NCBI GenBank assembly: GCA_037903475.1
Contig: JBAJFG010000309.1
Coordinates: 2,046,001 to 2,110,000 of the forward strand
Origin: Ancylostoma caninum
Lineage: Eukaryota > Nematoda > Chromadorea > Rhabditida > Ancylostomatidae
Length of the DNA: 64,000 nt
Direction: 5' to 3'
Shown here: in pieces, positions 9,512 through 22,419 of the stretch
How positions within the stretch are numbered: the stretch's first letter is position 1
Layout: the number at the start of each line of letters is the position of its first letter
Program-made: the position numbers and the translations under genes
The notes under the pieces: model-generated
Seen by the model: the letters and a program-made list of their open reading frames with translations, nothing else
Told to the model about the DNA's origin: nothing
Database searches by the model: none

Positions 9512-10643
9512 TATTCGAGTCTACTCACCTCACTTTCTGTGTACCAGGGATGTGCAAAACAAAAAATTTGATTTTAATAGGCCGTCGATCGTAAAATTTC
9601 CAAAAATGTCGTGAATTGTAAGTAATAACCGAGGTCGAAAAACACTGATTGGATCCAACAAATCTAGTTGTTTGGAACGAAACCGTCCTTAGAGGGTTTA
9701 CAGTTATATGCTATGAAACTGCTACCTCATCCAACTTCCTCATCTTCTCGTTCGAGCGATACCATGTTGGTGAAGGAACGGAGTTCACTCTTTCAATATT
9801 TTCGGCAGAACTCTAGTTCTGAAGAAGTCACTATTTATTGGTTGAGAGAATTCTTTTTATTCTAATCAGTGTTTCTGAAATCAACAGTTGGATAACCGAG
9901 CCTTCCCTTCCCAAAAGTCGATAAACTGATGCCAGGAGAGTCTTGGAGGAGGAAACGGTCATTTCGTCTATCGGACCCACCTAGAAGTCATTGCCTCCTT
10001 CTGTCATTGCCTTTAATGCCTTTGCGCTTCTAACAATAAGATGAAGTCGAATGTGTTGCGCTACCCAATGGGATCGTTTATCAGCTAGTTCAGTTGGCAT
10101 TATCAAGTTGTTCATATGGGCATGGCCACTAAAAAAACTGTGAACTACGAAACGCCACTGATAGTATCAAAAAACAAAGTGAAACTAGTTGACAAACTAA
10201 GGGGACTCGGCGGATAGCCCGACTTCCTGCAGGAGCTTAGAACGATCCGGAAATGAAACATGAGGAGGTGACAATCGAATTTCTTGTGGCTTTCCATATT
10301 AGCATTTGATCTCCATGCTTCGAGCCGATTTTCTCAATAGCGGACTCGGAAACTAATTCGGGATAGGACGATTTCTTCAAATAATGGAAGTTGCTAGCAA
10401 AAATAAGCGATCTCGCCCTATGAAATGCGGATATAGACAAGTCGGCCATATTTGTGTCCAGATCACATTTGCTATGACGAGATTATTTTCTTGTCGTTAT
10501 TTACGATTCTGTTATGAAGTTTGGGACTAATTTTCGCAAGTTGTAAAAAAATTGGAAAAAGTGTGCAGAAATCGTAAATCGTAAGACGTAACTAACGCAC
10601 ATCCCTACTCCGTATTCGAATCTGCTCACCTCACTTTCTGTGT
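9512..10643. mobile_element. Possible decayed hAT-like element between 31-bp direct repeats
   Basis: Bases 9545..9555 read CAGGGATGTGC and 10597..10606 read GCACATCCCT, an inverted pair like the termini of many hAT elements. Immediately outside lie two near-identical 31-bp direct repeats (9512..9542 and 10613..10643, both containing CTCACCTCACTTTCTGTGT). The interior has no recognisable transposase. The direct repeats are too long for an ordinary target duplication, so duplication of flanking sequence or a composite insertion is also possible. Confidence 0.45.
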
Positions 10644-12213
10644 TACTCCTCTGATTCTTTTAATGAACAATACGAATGAACTAAATCTTTATCCCACCGG
10701 ATTTCATAACGGATGAAGATGTGTTAGGAATCCCACAATATCAGAAAAGACAGCAAAACTCAGGTCTCTGCGAATCCAACCGGATAGGATTTCCTGGAGA
10801 TCAGGTAAGTTCACGACACAACACAGCAGCGTAATATCTTACCAGCTCCTGCAAAAGTGGGCCATTTCTTTTTGAATTTATAGGCGATAGGCTAATCGAG
10901 ACGTATAAACAACAACAACCATTGAATGATCCGTGAAATCTCATGTGCTAGCTAACGAAGCACATGTGCGCGTGGGAGTAGTTGGTGACGCTCATTTCAG
11001 GTCGTCCAATTGGGAGTCCATCAATACACCTTCGACCTTCACAAAATCTTGAGGGAACTGCGTTGCTCATCCGAGCGAAAAAATCCAAAGTTCACTTCTC
11101 GTGACGTGCACTATCGGGTGCATCGCAAACATCTGAATTATCTGGCGAATTCGGAACAGCCACGGGTACGGACCAACATGTTTAGCTTGAAGTGTCAGAA
11201 GAGCCAGCGAAATTAGGTATGCTGGCGAAAATGCTTATGGAATGTTGCTGTTGAGCTTAAGCGGGCCTAACATATCACAATAACTGACCCGCCGACGCGT
11301 AGATCCTACCAGATGCGGGTCTATTCTACCACAGGACATCTAATTATGGTCAAATTTCATCTCCAATTATGAGCGTCTACGGATACGGGCAAATCACGGA
11401 TTTTGGCCCTCATTGGTAAAATTTTTGTTGTTGAATTCATCCATGGAATGTCTCATTCTAACATTTTTCTTCACCCTTGAGCGTCTACAATTCTCAAAAA
11501 GATCTGAACTTCTAAGCTTCATCTGAGATTATGCAGGAAAATTGAGGAGGCTACATAATTTTGCCCGGCACTGTATATCTTTGAACGCCCAAAAAGTTGA
11601 AGAAATTTACAAAAATCCTCGGAGATTACCTTCTCGTGCGAATTTGGCATCATAGGTAATTTGAGAAGGGGAACGTGAAAATGACAAATGTTGAGTCGGC
11701 ACACTACCAGTAGGCGCTTAAAACCTTGATTTGGGAGTAGTGCTATATCTTTGAAACGCACTGTATCTTACACATATCTGAGGATCCAGATGCTTTCTTC
11801 AGAAAGAAAAAAGATGTAGTAATTACGAAATAAAACATCCCCTACGACATCAGAATGGTATCACGACAATGGTCAATAACAAAAACTTTTGCTGTATTCT
11901 ACAAAATGCACATAATAAAGTATACGGTCGAAGCCATCCACGGTTATAAGCCCATGCAACATTACTACAAATTTGAGCAACGCAAAAATCCAATATACGT
12001 GTGAAATCAATAGGCAAACATCCGAAGTGGAACTATGAACTGAAGTCTGGAAAATTTAAGAAAGCAATGTTAAGGACTAGAGAATTTGTGCAACTATTCA
12101 CATTAATAGAGTACGAACCGAATTTCAACATTACCCAGAAAAAAAAACCTCGTTGCAAATATTTAGTGGTCAAGTCAGACATGCAGCAAGCTGAAGATGA
12201 TGAGAATATGTTA
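10644..12213. other. Intergenic, no gene recognised
   Basis: Short open frames (11010..11216 plus, 11519..11761 minus, 12001..12219 plus) show no family motif. The last overlaps the final coding exon of the minus-strand KCMF1-type gene and is probably a shadow frame. The 3' untranslated region of that gene should lie just below 12214. Confidence 0.35.
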
Positions 12214-15200
12214 TTATGAACGAGTTTCGGCATCATTTGCAAGAAATTCAACTTCGTCCGGACGGCCTGACTGTTCTGAAGCATCATCGTCTTCGGAGGA
12301 TTCACCATCACTGAAACGGAATAGGTAAGCAGAGTAACTCTTTCAGCACGTCTGATACAAACCTAACATGCGAAGAAGCTGCAGCTGGCAGTGAAGGAGC
12401 ACCATCAACTGCCTCAGTAGCCGCTTCGCCATTGGGCTGGTCAACCAATGACGTGCCAACCATTTCAGATTCTGACTGAAGTCGCCGAGACGCCACAAGA
12501 AGAGCATCCTGCAATTTTTTCCTCGATTCGAAATAAAGTTTGGAAGCACTTCACTACAAGAAAACAAGAAAATATCAACAGCCATTAAAGAGACTCGACA
12601 ACGTGTTGTGAGCCACAACGTATCTACTGTATCAAATAAGCACTCTGTATTTATCCCTCTATGAATCCCAGAATGTAGGGCACGAAGAAAGTCAAAGAAA
12701 AAAAGAAAAGAATTCAATACTTTTCCGGCCTCTCTGATGAAAAATGCACCTTTCAAGAGTCAAACTCCAGCGCTCTCCTCTACGGCCGAATTTGGCTTAG
12801 GTACAGTCTATCAGCTCACAGAGGGCGCCCGATCCGACTTTGTCCGCAACTACGACTTCACAATTTTCCGGCTAACTGATCTATTTTTTGCAGTTTTTTG
12901 ATATCCATATGGTGTGGTTCCTTCCACTCTAATGTTTCCCCACTGCCATCCGCTAAAATATCCTTCCAGACGCATTCTGCAGGTAAAGTCGTAATTGCAG
13001 ACAATGTCAGATCAGGCGCCTTCTGTGAGCTAATAGACCATATTAGGACTTCCTTCCCAGCTCATATTTTCAAGGACATACTTCCCAATGAGAACAGGTT
13101 TACTTCAAACACATTGAAGTGGAAAGATACCCTTCACTAATTCTGGCGTTCCACTCAGGAAACCATTAAAAGACTCTATTCTGTTGTAAAGGTGACAGCA
13201 AATTATGCGGTTAATAATTCTGTAATTCGACAATTATTATTCAGGCATTGAAGTGCAAGAGGCGGCAGGAAAAAAAAGGTTCTCTTCTGAAAAAAAAACA
13301 AACTTGTTTGATTTGCTCCACTGCTCCAGAGTCATCCTTCGACATATTTTCTTCTCCACCTGTGGGCATATTAGGAATATCAATCTGCGCCAACGTCCGC
13401 TTCAGCGAGCTGTCTGAAAAATTGCAGGCTGGAATTTGCTCTATTCCATATTACGACAAATACATGGGTGGCCCAGTAACACACTACTGTCAGAAAATAA
13501 CCCAAGTAGTTGGATTTGTTTTAAAAAGATCAAATCCGCGTTATCGAAGTTTGCGAAAGCGAGGTGAGGCAAGATACATAGAATTCAACGGCCGTTTAAC
13601 AAAGAGCATGTTAGATAGTGAGAAAAATCGAAGGGACTGGAAAGAAAAGAACACAGAGAACTATGTGGTGCTTCCACGAGCAGGGAAACAAGCCATCATC
13701 GGTTTCGAGAAGGAGCAAATGCACGAGATATGTTCTTCTATTGACAGTTGTTTTGTTACGGATACCACGTAGAACATCGAAGTAAGTTCAAGACAGATGA
13801 GTATAACAAATAATCAGTAACATGGAGACAGATAATTCGACCAACAAATGTAATAACAAAATACAGCTTCTGAAGATACTCACCAGGACTTGAGAATTCT
13901 CTTCCTTTTGGGCGAACAATGCCAATATCGCGGACAAGCGCGAGCACTATGTCTGCTTTATTCAAAAGCGATTCTGTTCCGCTTGCCATGCTCATTTCAC
14001 GTTGCATTTTTCTGCAAAGGTGGATGAAGTAGGTTGGGAAAACCAGCCTACGAAACATTTGAAAAGTAAAAGCAAAATACACCTTTTGAAAATACGCTTT
14101 AAGAGTTTTCAAAGATTCAGACAAACCTCTAAAGCGCTACTTCCAGTCAATATAATTATAACACTCACAACCAAACACTACACCCTGTAGTACATTGATG
14201 CTGTGGATGGCAAATAATAAACTACACCAGACCTCTGCCGCAGAAACCGCTTGTCGTTCCAGTAGCTGCCCATAGAAAAAGACGAAAGAGGCGGCACATC
14301 GTAGATCACACTTAACCAACTCTGTGCCTCCTGACCGTCCTCCACCTTCACACGTTCTCGTTCTCTGCCAGTCATTCCTGCCGCGGGCGCATCTTCATTT
14401 TCGTCCAAGTCTCTACTGGGTTCTCGTCGCAATACGTTGTTGAATGTCTCCATTTCATCAGCTGTCAAAGAAGAGCGGAGGGCTAAAAATGTCACTATTT
14501 TAGGCAATCTAGAACAAAAAAAAAACATAAAAAGAAAATGAACATAAAAGAATAAAACATAAAAACATAAAAAGCAACGTAAAAAAGCTGTACATAAAAA
14601 GTAGAACATAAACAGTATCTTAATTATCATAGCTATAAGCCTCCTCTACCTTACTGACGAGTGCAGAAGGATACTTAGAGCAAAAATTGTTTTAGTTTTC
14701 GTATAGGGATAGTGCATGAAACGAAAACTAAAACCTAAATATATCCCTTTTAAAATTAGAAAATTAAATATACACAACCTGTACTCCGCTCAGCACAGAA
14801 GATCAAAACGGTCATATTCATACCTCGCCAAATATCCCTTTTTGATAGTGGACGATCAAACGGAGCTGAACTCTTTGCCCCATGAGACATGGAACTGCTC
14901 TGCTCAGGTTGTCCTGTCTCAGAAGACGTCTGAAGCACGGTTTTCAACGAACTGCTGCAGAAGTGCAAAATGAAAAAGAGACCGAATGACAAATTGATAA
15001 GGAGAGAATTAAACGGATTAAAACATGATACAGACCTAAGTTGGGAAACACTATCTGCAGCAATGTTCATGCAGCTATTAAAAAAATTATTAGCAATTCA
15101 ATAATTGCACAGAACCTTTCTCAAGTGATCAAACATTATTAAAAATGACTGGCATTGAGCCAATGGCTTGTCACACTCATCATTTCACACGCACAGACAC

Positions 15201-18200
15201 AGCGAACATGTGAGGTGCCAGAAGAAAGTAGAGGAAAATCTACAGAAGCTGTAATCTGGTAATTCCGCCAAGCTTATCCTTTTCGCGAGAAACCCCAGGA
15301 GAAATTTCCATGGAGGTGAAGGCGAAATGTGGGAAAACGCGTGAAATCCATAACAGCAATAAGCGAAGGACAGTTTGTGACCTCTGACGGAGACTGGAGG
15401 TCTGAGGATGAAATTTTGAATTGGATCCATTTACCGGCTATGAAGTGTATTTCGAGAATGCTATATGTTACAGACTATCGAACTAAACAGTAATTGAACA
15501 TCTTTATAGATTGCCTGCCCCTTTCGCCATCCTCTCCAACCGTTGAACGCATTCCCGCGTTTCCCCTTCTTTGTGGCGTCTCTCCGATTATCTTCCTCAT
15601 TAGAACTATAAGCGCACATATGTTAAAGTAGCTTTGGAAATGCGCACAATGAATTTAGCGTTCGTTGGCGCGGGAGAGCTGATTTGCTAGGATGACAACA
15701 ATTGCCACAGCAGGTGCGAACCTTGTGTGAAATTACAACTAAGGAGAGCGAAGTCTTCATTTCCAAAACACTATTAATCCAAATTGTATATTATTCTTCC
15801 AGAAATTGGATTGTGAATAGAAATAAAAAGGACAGAAAATCATCTCAGTGCTGAAAAATGATTAAATTCACCTCACTGTCATCATAAGCAGATGGGGAGA
15901 ACTCAAATTCACTATCTGAATCGACTTGTGCAGTAGCAGCGTTCTCATCGTCACGAGAGCTGTTACCTTTGCTGACATCCGTATTCCCAGCATTCGTCAA
16001 TTTCCTAGGAGAAGACTTGTCGTACGAATATACTACCACCTTCACAGAAGAAAACTAATCAGTGTTTGACATAATTTTCATGAAGAAAAAACTAAAACAT
16101 CTTGTGGCTTGGAAATAAGGAAGACCAAAGAGACAGAAGAGATGATCAGGCTTCAAAGAGTGACCGTCGATGGAAGTGCGTTTCACGTGGACTCGCGAAG
16201 CACGCCGAGCTACCGCTCCGCGCCGCTCACGCTGGATTCGTCGCCATAATAGCAACCCATGGAGTTTTCTTGATTGCTAGTGTTTTTCTTTTTTGATTAC
16301 TGACATCGGACTAGAGAACAACTCAAGAAAACCCTGATTTGTTATTACAGGGGCAATTCCAGAGCGAGTGACTCCTATTCTGCTAACAGTCTATGTATTT
16401 AGATAATAGACCCCTGCTTCTTTCTTTCGCTTGCATGGAAAAGTTACCTATGTCCATCATCATCCTCATCTTGAATAACGTCGACATCTTCTCCAAAAGG
16501 TCCTGCATCACTCGAATCATCCTCAGTCAGTTCTTCAAACGGTTCCAGCTCATCAGGAGATCCGGCCTCAAATTTTCGAATTTATGTTAAACAAACGTCA
16601 TACATTCGTGATTGTTCTGTAAAAACAAGAAGAAATGAATGAATACCTGAGAATCTGAGGGAGGGTAAATAGGAACCACACGCAAAGGGCGAACAACTTG
16701 AGGTGTAGGCTAAGAAGAGCAGATTTTACGCAGTAAAATAAAACAGAGCAATGAATGTGGCTCGAAGCCGATTAAATGTCATCAGAGATAAAACCTACAG
16801 TTGCTACAGAAGTTTGTCTGACAGAGCTGGAGCTCCGTGGTTGTGCATATTCGCTATTCCTTGTCACAACGTTTCGCAGGGAGTTTAGAGCAGGTAAGAG
16901 GTTCGCTCCATTCGCAACAGGCTAAATGGCAAATTCCAGCGAATAATATGAGGAATGAAATGAATATTAATGAGAAGATCCCAAAAACGTTGACAGCAAC
17001 TTATGAATTCTTAGAGAAGTATATAGAACTGCACCTGGAACAGCTGGTTGCTGATGCGTTGCATTTCAGCGGCGATAGGCATATGAGGCAGCGTGGGGAT
17101 GTGTCTAGTGAGATTCACCATACGAAACATTTCGTCTACGTCAGCAATATCTGCGCTCCACGGTGGCAAACCAATCGTGGCTGCCGCTCCGGCTCCAATC
17201 CCGACAGTTGGGGCGGGCGCATTACCAGCACCAACTAAAATCGAAATATCCATGATTTAACCCTCATCAAGAGTATCAGCACATGTCAACTAACGATTTG
17301 CCCCGACTCCAGCAGGTTGTCGTGCAGTTCTCCTCGCTAGCATTGGTCGACGCGCGTTCGTACGAGTTGGTTCAGCACGGTACGTAGCCGTTTCTAAGTT
17401 CCTGCAATGAGTATTTGCAATGAGGAACTTGGCACTAGTAAAGGCAAGCCCACACCCACTTAGAAAAAAAATCAAAATTACAAGTGGAAAAATTGAGAGA
17501 GGTGAGAAAACCTCGGCTTGAAACATTTCAGTACTTTATAAGCTAGCTCACATACGAATTCTCTGTACTGGAAACGTAAGCGAAGGACTGAGGTAGAGGA
17601 GTGGAATGCAGGATGGACACAACCGATCAAGGCATCCAAGTTTTGCTGCCGTTTCGTTTTATGCTAGTGTAACTACTGTTTCGCAAAAAGGTAAATATTC
17701 ACTAGTTAATTTTCGGGAAAAAGAGCCAAAAGGCCCACATGAATGGTCTTGAGATCAAAAGGGATCTTATCACGAAAATGTGCATGCAGATTGATCAAAC
17801 CATTGTAGTTTGGGGTGCAACACCTTTAATGGTCCAACAGCAAAGTGTTATAGTGTGTTTCACCGGGGAACGTAGTTATGCAGATATTAGGCAAAAATGT
17901 TGCGAGAAATTGTGCCGCATTCGGAAAGACAGCCGAAAAATGCAGATTATAGGCACAAATACTCAACTATCGTCGTTTTTGAAACAGACTATATGATCTT
18001 CCACTGGTAAAGCAACAGCAGATGCTTCTCCACTCAACTCTTTTGATGAGTAGAAAAAGTCAACCTACGCATGGAATGCTGTCCAATGAGTTTTCAGATT
18101 GTCGATTTCCCTGTTCGCATCAAATTCTGGGCACGCAATGCACATAGGACAGATCTGTAAAACTATTCACTTGTCCTAGCTTTTAAGTGGAATGTGACCC

Positions 18201-18858
18201 ACAAACACACTAAAACAATAGAAAAAAAGTAGTCGTGGTAATAAGCCCAGACCACGACTAAGAACAAAGAAATACAAACCACATTGACACGTGGAACTGG
18301 TGGTTCAGCATGTACGCTCAAGATATGACTAGCAAAACTGCGAAGACTGAACCCATTCGAGCCGCAGTAGGGGCACGTGAACGATGCGATTCGACAAGCG
18401 TCATAGTTTTTTGATCCGTCACCCTCGTACACTGCATCTAAAATAAAATGGCTGGTAAATCCTTAGGACTACTTTTAGAAACAAAGGAAATATAAATGGA
18501 CGAGAAAGAACTGGAAAGGTACCGAAGTCTCGTTGAGTCATTATCATCTGCACTGGATGGTCCTCAGAATGAGTGAGAGACGTGTCAGTTCCCTCTGGAC
18601 GGAACCTGTTGCTGAGGTAACATGCCTGACAAAGGTCGAAATCGTAGCAGCGGAGACACTTGTATCTATTCCCGGAAAAATTTCCACTGAGGCACCCGTC
18701 ACATGACACACCTAGAAGCAACAATGATGGTTTTTGGAACTCGCGTGAAATATATAATGAAATAGACAGACCGATCAATGTACGACTTGTTAGTTCTATG
18801 TGAAAATTCAGAAGAGTGAACGAAAGATACCTTCATGATAGGATGGCGGAAGCGACAT
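12214..18858 (-). CDS. KCMF1: KCMF1-like ZZ-type zinc finger E3 ubiquitin ligase, multi-exon
   Basis: The start is [16 protein letters not shown], joining exon 1 (18831..18858) to exon 2 (18523..18711). Exon 2 holds the ZZ finger: CDGC, then [16 protein letters not shown] and a [14 protein letters not shown] histidine pair. Exon 3 (18280..18437) holds [20 protein letters not shown] and exon 4 (18069..18154) [11 protein letters not shown] with THWTAFH, the C2H2-like fingers of KCMF1. Further exons joining in phase are 17295..17401, 17035..17234, 16799..16921, 16647..16709, 16448..16566, 15872..16004, 15382..15401 (20 nt, uncertain), 15036..15074, 14824..14954, 14233..14482 and 13884..14011. 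The last two exons are 12363..12548 and 12214..12310, the latter giving [12 protein letters not shown] before TAA, like the acidic KCMF1 tail. Between 13884 and 12548 the phases do not match, so at least one exon is missing from this model. KCMF1 proteins attach ubiquitin and act with UBR4 in protein turnover (family knowledge). Exons 11 to 15 are not recognised as KCMF1 sequence. Confidence 0.85.
12775..13050. repeat. Inverted ~65-bp gene-fragment duplication
   Basis: The plus strand at about 12975..13040 (AAAGTCGTAATTGCAGACAA, later GCGCCTTCTGTGAGCTAATA) reappears on the minus strand at about 12795..12865 with third-position-type differences. Both orientations translate to the same peptide pattern, V-V-(I/V)-A-D-x-V-x-S-G-A-(F/L)-C-E-L-I-D. 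This is therefore a duplicated and inverted piece of some coding sequence, not a chance palindrome. The source gene was not recognised. Confidence 0.65.
13159..13772 (+). CDS. Nested plus-strand ORF of unknown function
   Basis: Two pieces join in phase across a short intron: 13159..13191 ([11 protein letters not shown]) and 13245..13772, giving 187 residues to a TAG. The second piece starts after a good acceptor (ATTATTCAG) and reads [18 protein letters not shown], then a C-x-x-C pair (CLIC), a glycine-rich middle and a charged C-terminus with [17 protein letters not shown]. It lies wholly inside an intron of the minus-strand KCMF1-type gene. An upstream frame (12898..13140, ending KWKDTLH) may be another exon or a decayed one, but its phase does not fit. 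I do not recognise the family; the inverted fragment next to it suggests a repeated, possibly transposon-borne gene. Confidence 0.4.
14185..14232 (+). repeat. 48-bp dispersed repeat, copy 1
   Basis: The sequence around GTGGATGGCAAATAATAAAC matches 40045..40093 (plus) with a few changes. It begins exactly at the donor side of the KCMF1 exon 14233..14482, so a repeat sits at the 5' end of that intron. Confidence 0.65.
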
Positions 18859-20341
18859 TGCACCAGCAGCTCATGCAGCCTCACTGCAGTGGTCGCAATC
18901 TCTTCTGCTTCTATCTGGAATTGACAGAAGAATAGTTAAACATCGATATAGTTCTGCAGAAATATAAGTGCAGATCTCCACAACACCTCCGCACGCTTGC
19001 TGCCGTTATCTCTAACCTGCGTATCATTATAAGACGTTATCTCTACTTATCTCTAACATGCCCATCGATGATCGGCTTGCTGCAGCGATATGGAGGAAGG
19101 GTAAGCCTTGCAGAGATCGCCACGGCTCATCCTACACGACTGTATAAACTGTTGCAACTGCGGCTCCACCAAGTGAATTTTATATGTTAAGGTGACACAT
19201 TAGGAAAGTTCTGAGAATTTCCTTTTCGTTTTTCTCGAAATTCCAAAGCGCAAATATCTGTGAACATTAGAAAGCACTTTAATAACTGAAGTTCGCCCTA
19301 CAACATAAAGCGCCCCTTCTTACTTCACACTTTTAGAGACACATTGTGCTTTCCAGTCACTACGACTTTTTTTCACCCTCCGAGGACATCTTTGTTAGGC
19401 GTCCCTGACGCTCATTTACTCCTAGCACCTTCTCTTCATGTTTCTTGATTCAGAAAGGGCTGCAAAATTGTGCTTCCGACCATTTCCGGTCTTTGAGGTT
19501 TTTCTCCTGATTCAGTGCTTGGAATCAAACGTCACGTAGCAATGCTATTCATAGATATTTTGCCCACGTATAGGTTGGATGACAGCTTTCGGCTCCCAAT
19601 ATGCTCGATTTTTCTGCAGGGTTAACATTCAAGCGTAGGAGGCAGAGTCTGCAAAAGAATCTGGTCGTGTTTTGGCAAGCTACGTCGAGGATGAAACTCC
19701 CTCTTCCTCCTGCGTGTCGCATAAGCGATCTTCCGTCAGAATAGCAGGCAATCGCAAATCTCCAGCATTGCTGAGGAACGAACGGATGAATGGCGAAAAT
19801 GAAGTAAAGTGCGAGCCGGCCGTCTTTTTTGCGTTGTTGAATCAAACACAGTACTATTGGGACGATCGTAGTCTAGGCATCTGCTGCCACACCGTCTTGG
19901 ATTACAGTGGTGCACTCCTCAGAAAAACCGGAAGCTGCTGTCCTCCGAGAAACGCAAATGAAATCTCCTGAAACTTATAACTACCCTAACACCTAGTTTG
20001 TATTTATTTTGAAATTTCCTCCAATAAAAATCTCCAATGGCCAAAACATCTTCAGCCCTGATTTTTTTTTCCTGCTGAGACAGTTACAGTGTGATCAACA
20101 AACAGGGAACGTCACGTATTTTGATTTGGGTGCGTTGGAAGGCAGATCAGCCGCTGAGAGAAATGTTAAAGGCATCACCCGTCCAAATTTTTGAGTCTAA
20201 GGGCCAATGTTCGCAAACACTATTCTTCCTCGCGACGGAACCCTAAAATGCTAAGGGGAACGCGATCTGACGCACGGAAAACAGCACTCTGATTATGTGG
20301 CTTCTAGTGAACGTCCTCCTATTTCACCAATGAATATGAGT
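18859..20341. other. Region upstream of the KCMF1-type gene, no further gene seen
   Basis: Just upstream of the minus-strand start, TCAATTCCAG could be a trans-splice acceptor as used in nematodes. Beyond that the open frames at 19549..19971 on both strands have no recognisable motif. TTAAAGGCATCACCC at 20166..20180 is one end of the TTAA-flanked MITE family described below; no partner end was found. Confidence 0.35.
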
Positions 20342-20403
20342 TCTAGGTCCCTAAGGCTGCGGATGTACTCCTCGAGGAGTACATCCGCAGGCTTAGTGAC
20401 CTA
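20342..20403. repeat. 62-bp near-perfect palindrome without spacer
   Basis: CTAGGTCCCTAAGGCTGCGG runs into GATGTACTCCTCGAGGAGTA and returns as CATCCGCAGGCTTAGTGACC-TAG. The two halves differ at only about two positions and meet at CTCGAG with no loop. A second, partial palindrome with the same core (TACTCCTCGAGGAGTA) lies at about 20548..20573 in the related context GCTAGGTGCTA, and a third diverged relative (GTATACTCCCCAAGGAGCAT) lies near 40005. Confidence 0.9.
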
Positions 20404-22419
20404 GCGTCGCCGAAGAATCGCGACTTCATTCTTGAGTCCTATGTATTGACTGTGGACGGCTCTCGACGGTCAGCCGCCAACTCCAATCGCACACAATCGA
20501 TATGTATTAAAAAAGGAGTCGCCACGGCGACTGCGGTGCTAGGTGCTATACTCCTCGAGGAGTATACCCGCAGCCTAAAATGCCCGCAATCATGCGGAAG
20601 ATGAGCCGGTGCCTCTTTGAAAGTTGGTAGGCATTCCGACATGCAACAGGGGTGTCCAGGTCATTTATTGGGGACTCCGTACAGCACTTATCAAACGCAT
20701 GCGTTACACGTCCTTCCATCTCATTTCCGAGATCATTTTAACATGAAAGGAAGCCAAAAATCCCCGCGATTGAAAGTTGGATGGTGCGCGGTTTATCAAA
20801 AGCCTCTGCAGTCTCCACATGAGAACACACCAATTCCAAGTCGTTTCTACACCACCTGCATGAACTGGGGTCAGTAGTTCTCCCGTGATATGAGAGATAG
20901 GATATTGCAATAGCCATGCCAACCATTATCCTATGAAAGATTTGTTTGAACAGCTCTGAAGCTTAGCGCCATTTTGAACGACTATCACCCTACAGAGCCC
21001 GCAATGCCCTACTAACAAAAGATGTAAAAATTGAAAAAGGTCAATACACCCGTCGCCTATCTAGAAAACAACGAAATACTGGTATTATTTGTTCGACAGT
21101 GTATTTCAAGCGTAATACCGAAAAGAGAACCAGCTTGGCGCTCTTTTGCAAGCTCACACTCGACAGCGAGGGGATTCCAATTCAGAAACAAATGGGAACT
21201 AACTGAATCAAAACAAAAAAAAAAGCTTGTGGGCAGTGCACAGTTGTCCTGTCGCTTAGTTGCTAGTGTCAGACTCTATTTCCGAGTAGAGACTATTTCC
21301 ACATATGAAATTCGGCTCTTTCATCGCTGAACCCATCTATTCACGAATGCTGCGGTGTTTCGAACACTGTGTTAGGAATAGCTTGAAATAGGTTGCTGGT
21401 ACAGTTGAATAACTTCCCGTCAGCTATCAGTGCACTATTACTCTGCCAGTGTTCTACTCTAGTTTTTTTTTGCATTGTCGGCATTCCGACTTGATGCCAT
21501 GCGTCTGCATTTGCTAATTTATTCAAGGATTTTCAGCACAGATTTTAGATTTCAACATGCTCAAGTTCAGTCTGTTACTTAGTCGGAATGCCCACACTGC
21601 GACAAAGACAAGGACAGAACGCTGACAGAATAACGGAATAGTGGCAGGCGACGGAAAAGTGTTCAACCGAACCAGCAATCTATTCCAAAATCTTCTCCAG
21701 CGCAAGGTTTGAAAGACCGCAGCGCTCGCAAGTAGACAACTACAGCGATGAACGCTGCCAGCCTTGGCATTTGTCAAGGAGCCGAATTAAATATATAGAA
21801 ATAGTCTCTACTCTATTTCCGCATAGCTTGATTGTTGGCCTGGCCTGACGAAGGTATTATTGTTCCGAAAGCTAGCCAATAAAGTGAAAACGTAGGACTA
21901 CTCAAATCCCAGCCGAACAACAAAAAAAAACAACAAAATAAAGAACACTGAGACGATTAATGCGCTTATTTCATGTGTAGACAACGGGACAGGAATGTCA
22001 GCGTGCGATCGCGCACAGGTTATTCGCAGTGGAGCACACTATTCCCAAAACACAACACCCCGGCGATTTGTGTAGTAGAGTGGACAATTCTGCAGAATAC
22101 AAGGGTTATATCGTCCAGCGTGCATAACTGGTCGCAAACTATAAAAGAAAGGCGGCACTCACTTAAATTTTCACTTTCGTTTACTGTGCAGTCGGTTGCT
22201 AGAGAATCATAACAGTAAGAAGTGCACCAAGAACAGCCACCCACCTGCGGAGATATTACCTTGGCGGCAGATGTCAGTAAAAGAAAAGAAAACCAATTGA
22301 CTATCAAGAAAATCCTCTAGTTCGTGGTCGCGGCGGGCGAGGATTCCAGCGCGAGCGACACGGTCACGCCGCGTGCTCCCAGAATCCGCGAAAAAACCCA
22401 CCGTCATTGGCATTTACTG
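20404..22419. other. Intergenic, no gene recognised
   Basis: Only short unconvincing frames. Apart from the partial palindrome near 20550 no repeat boundary was defined. Confidence 0.3.
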
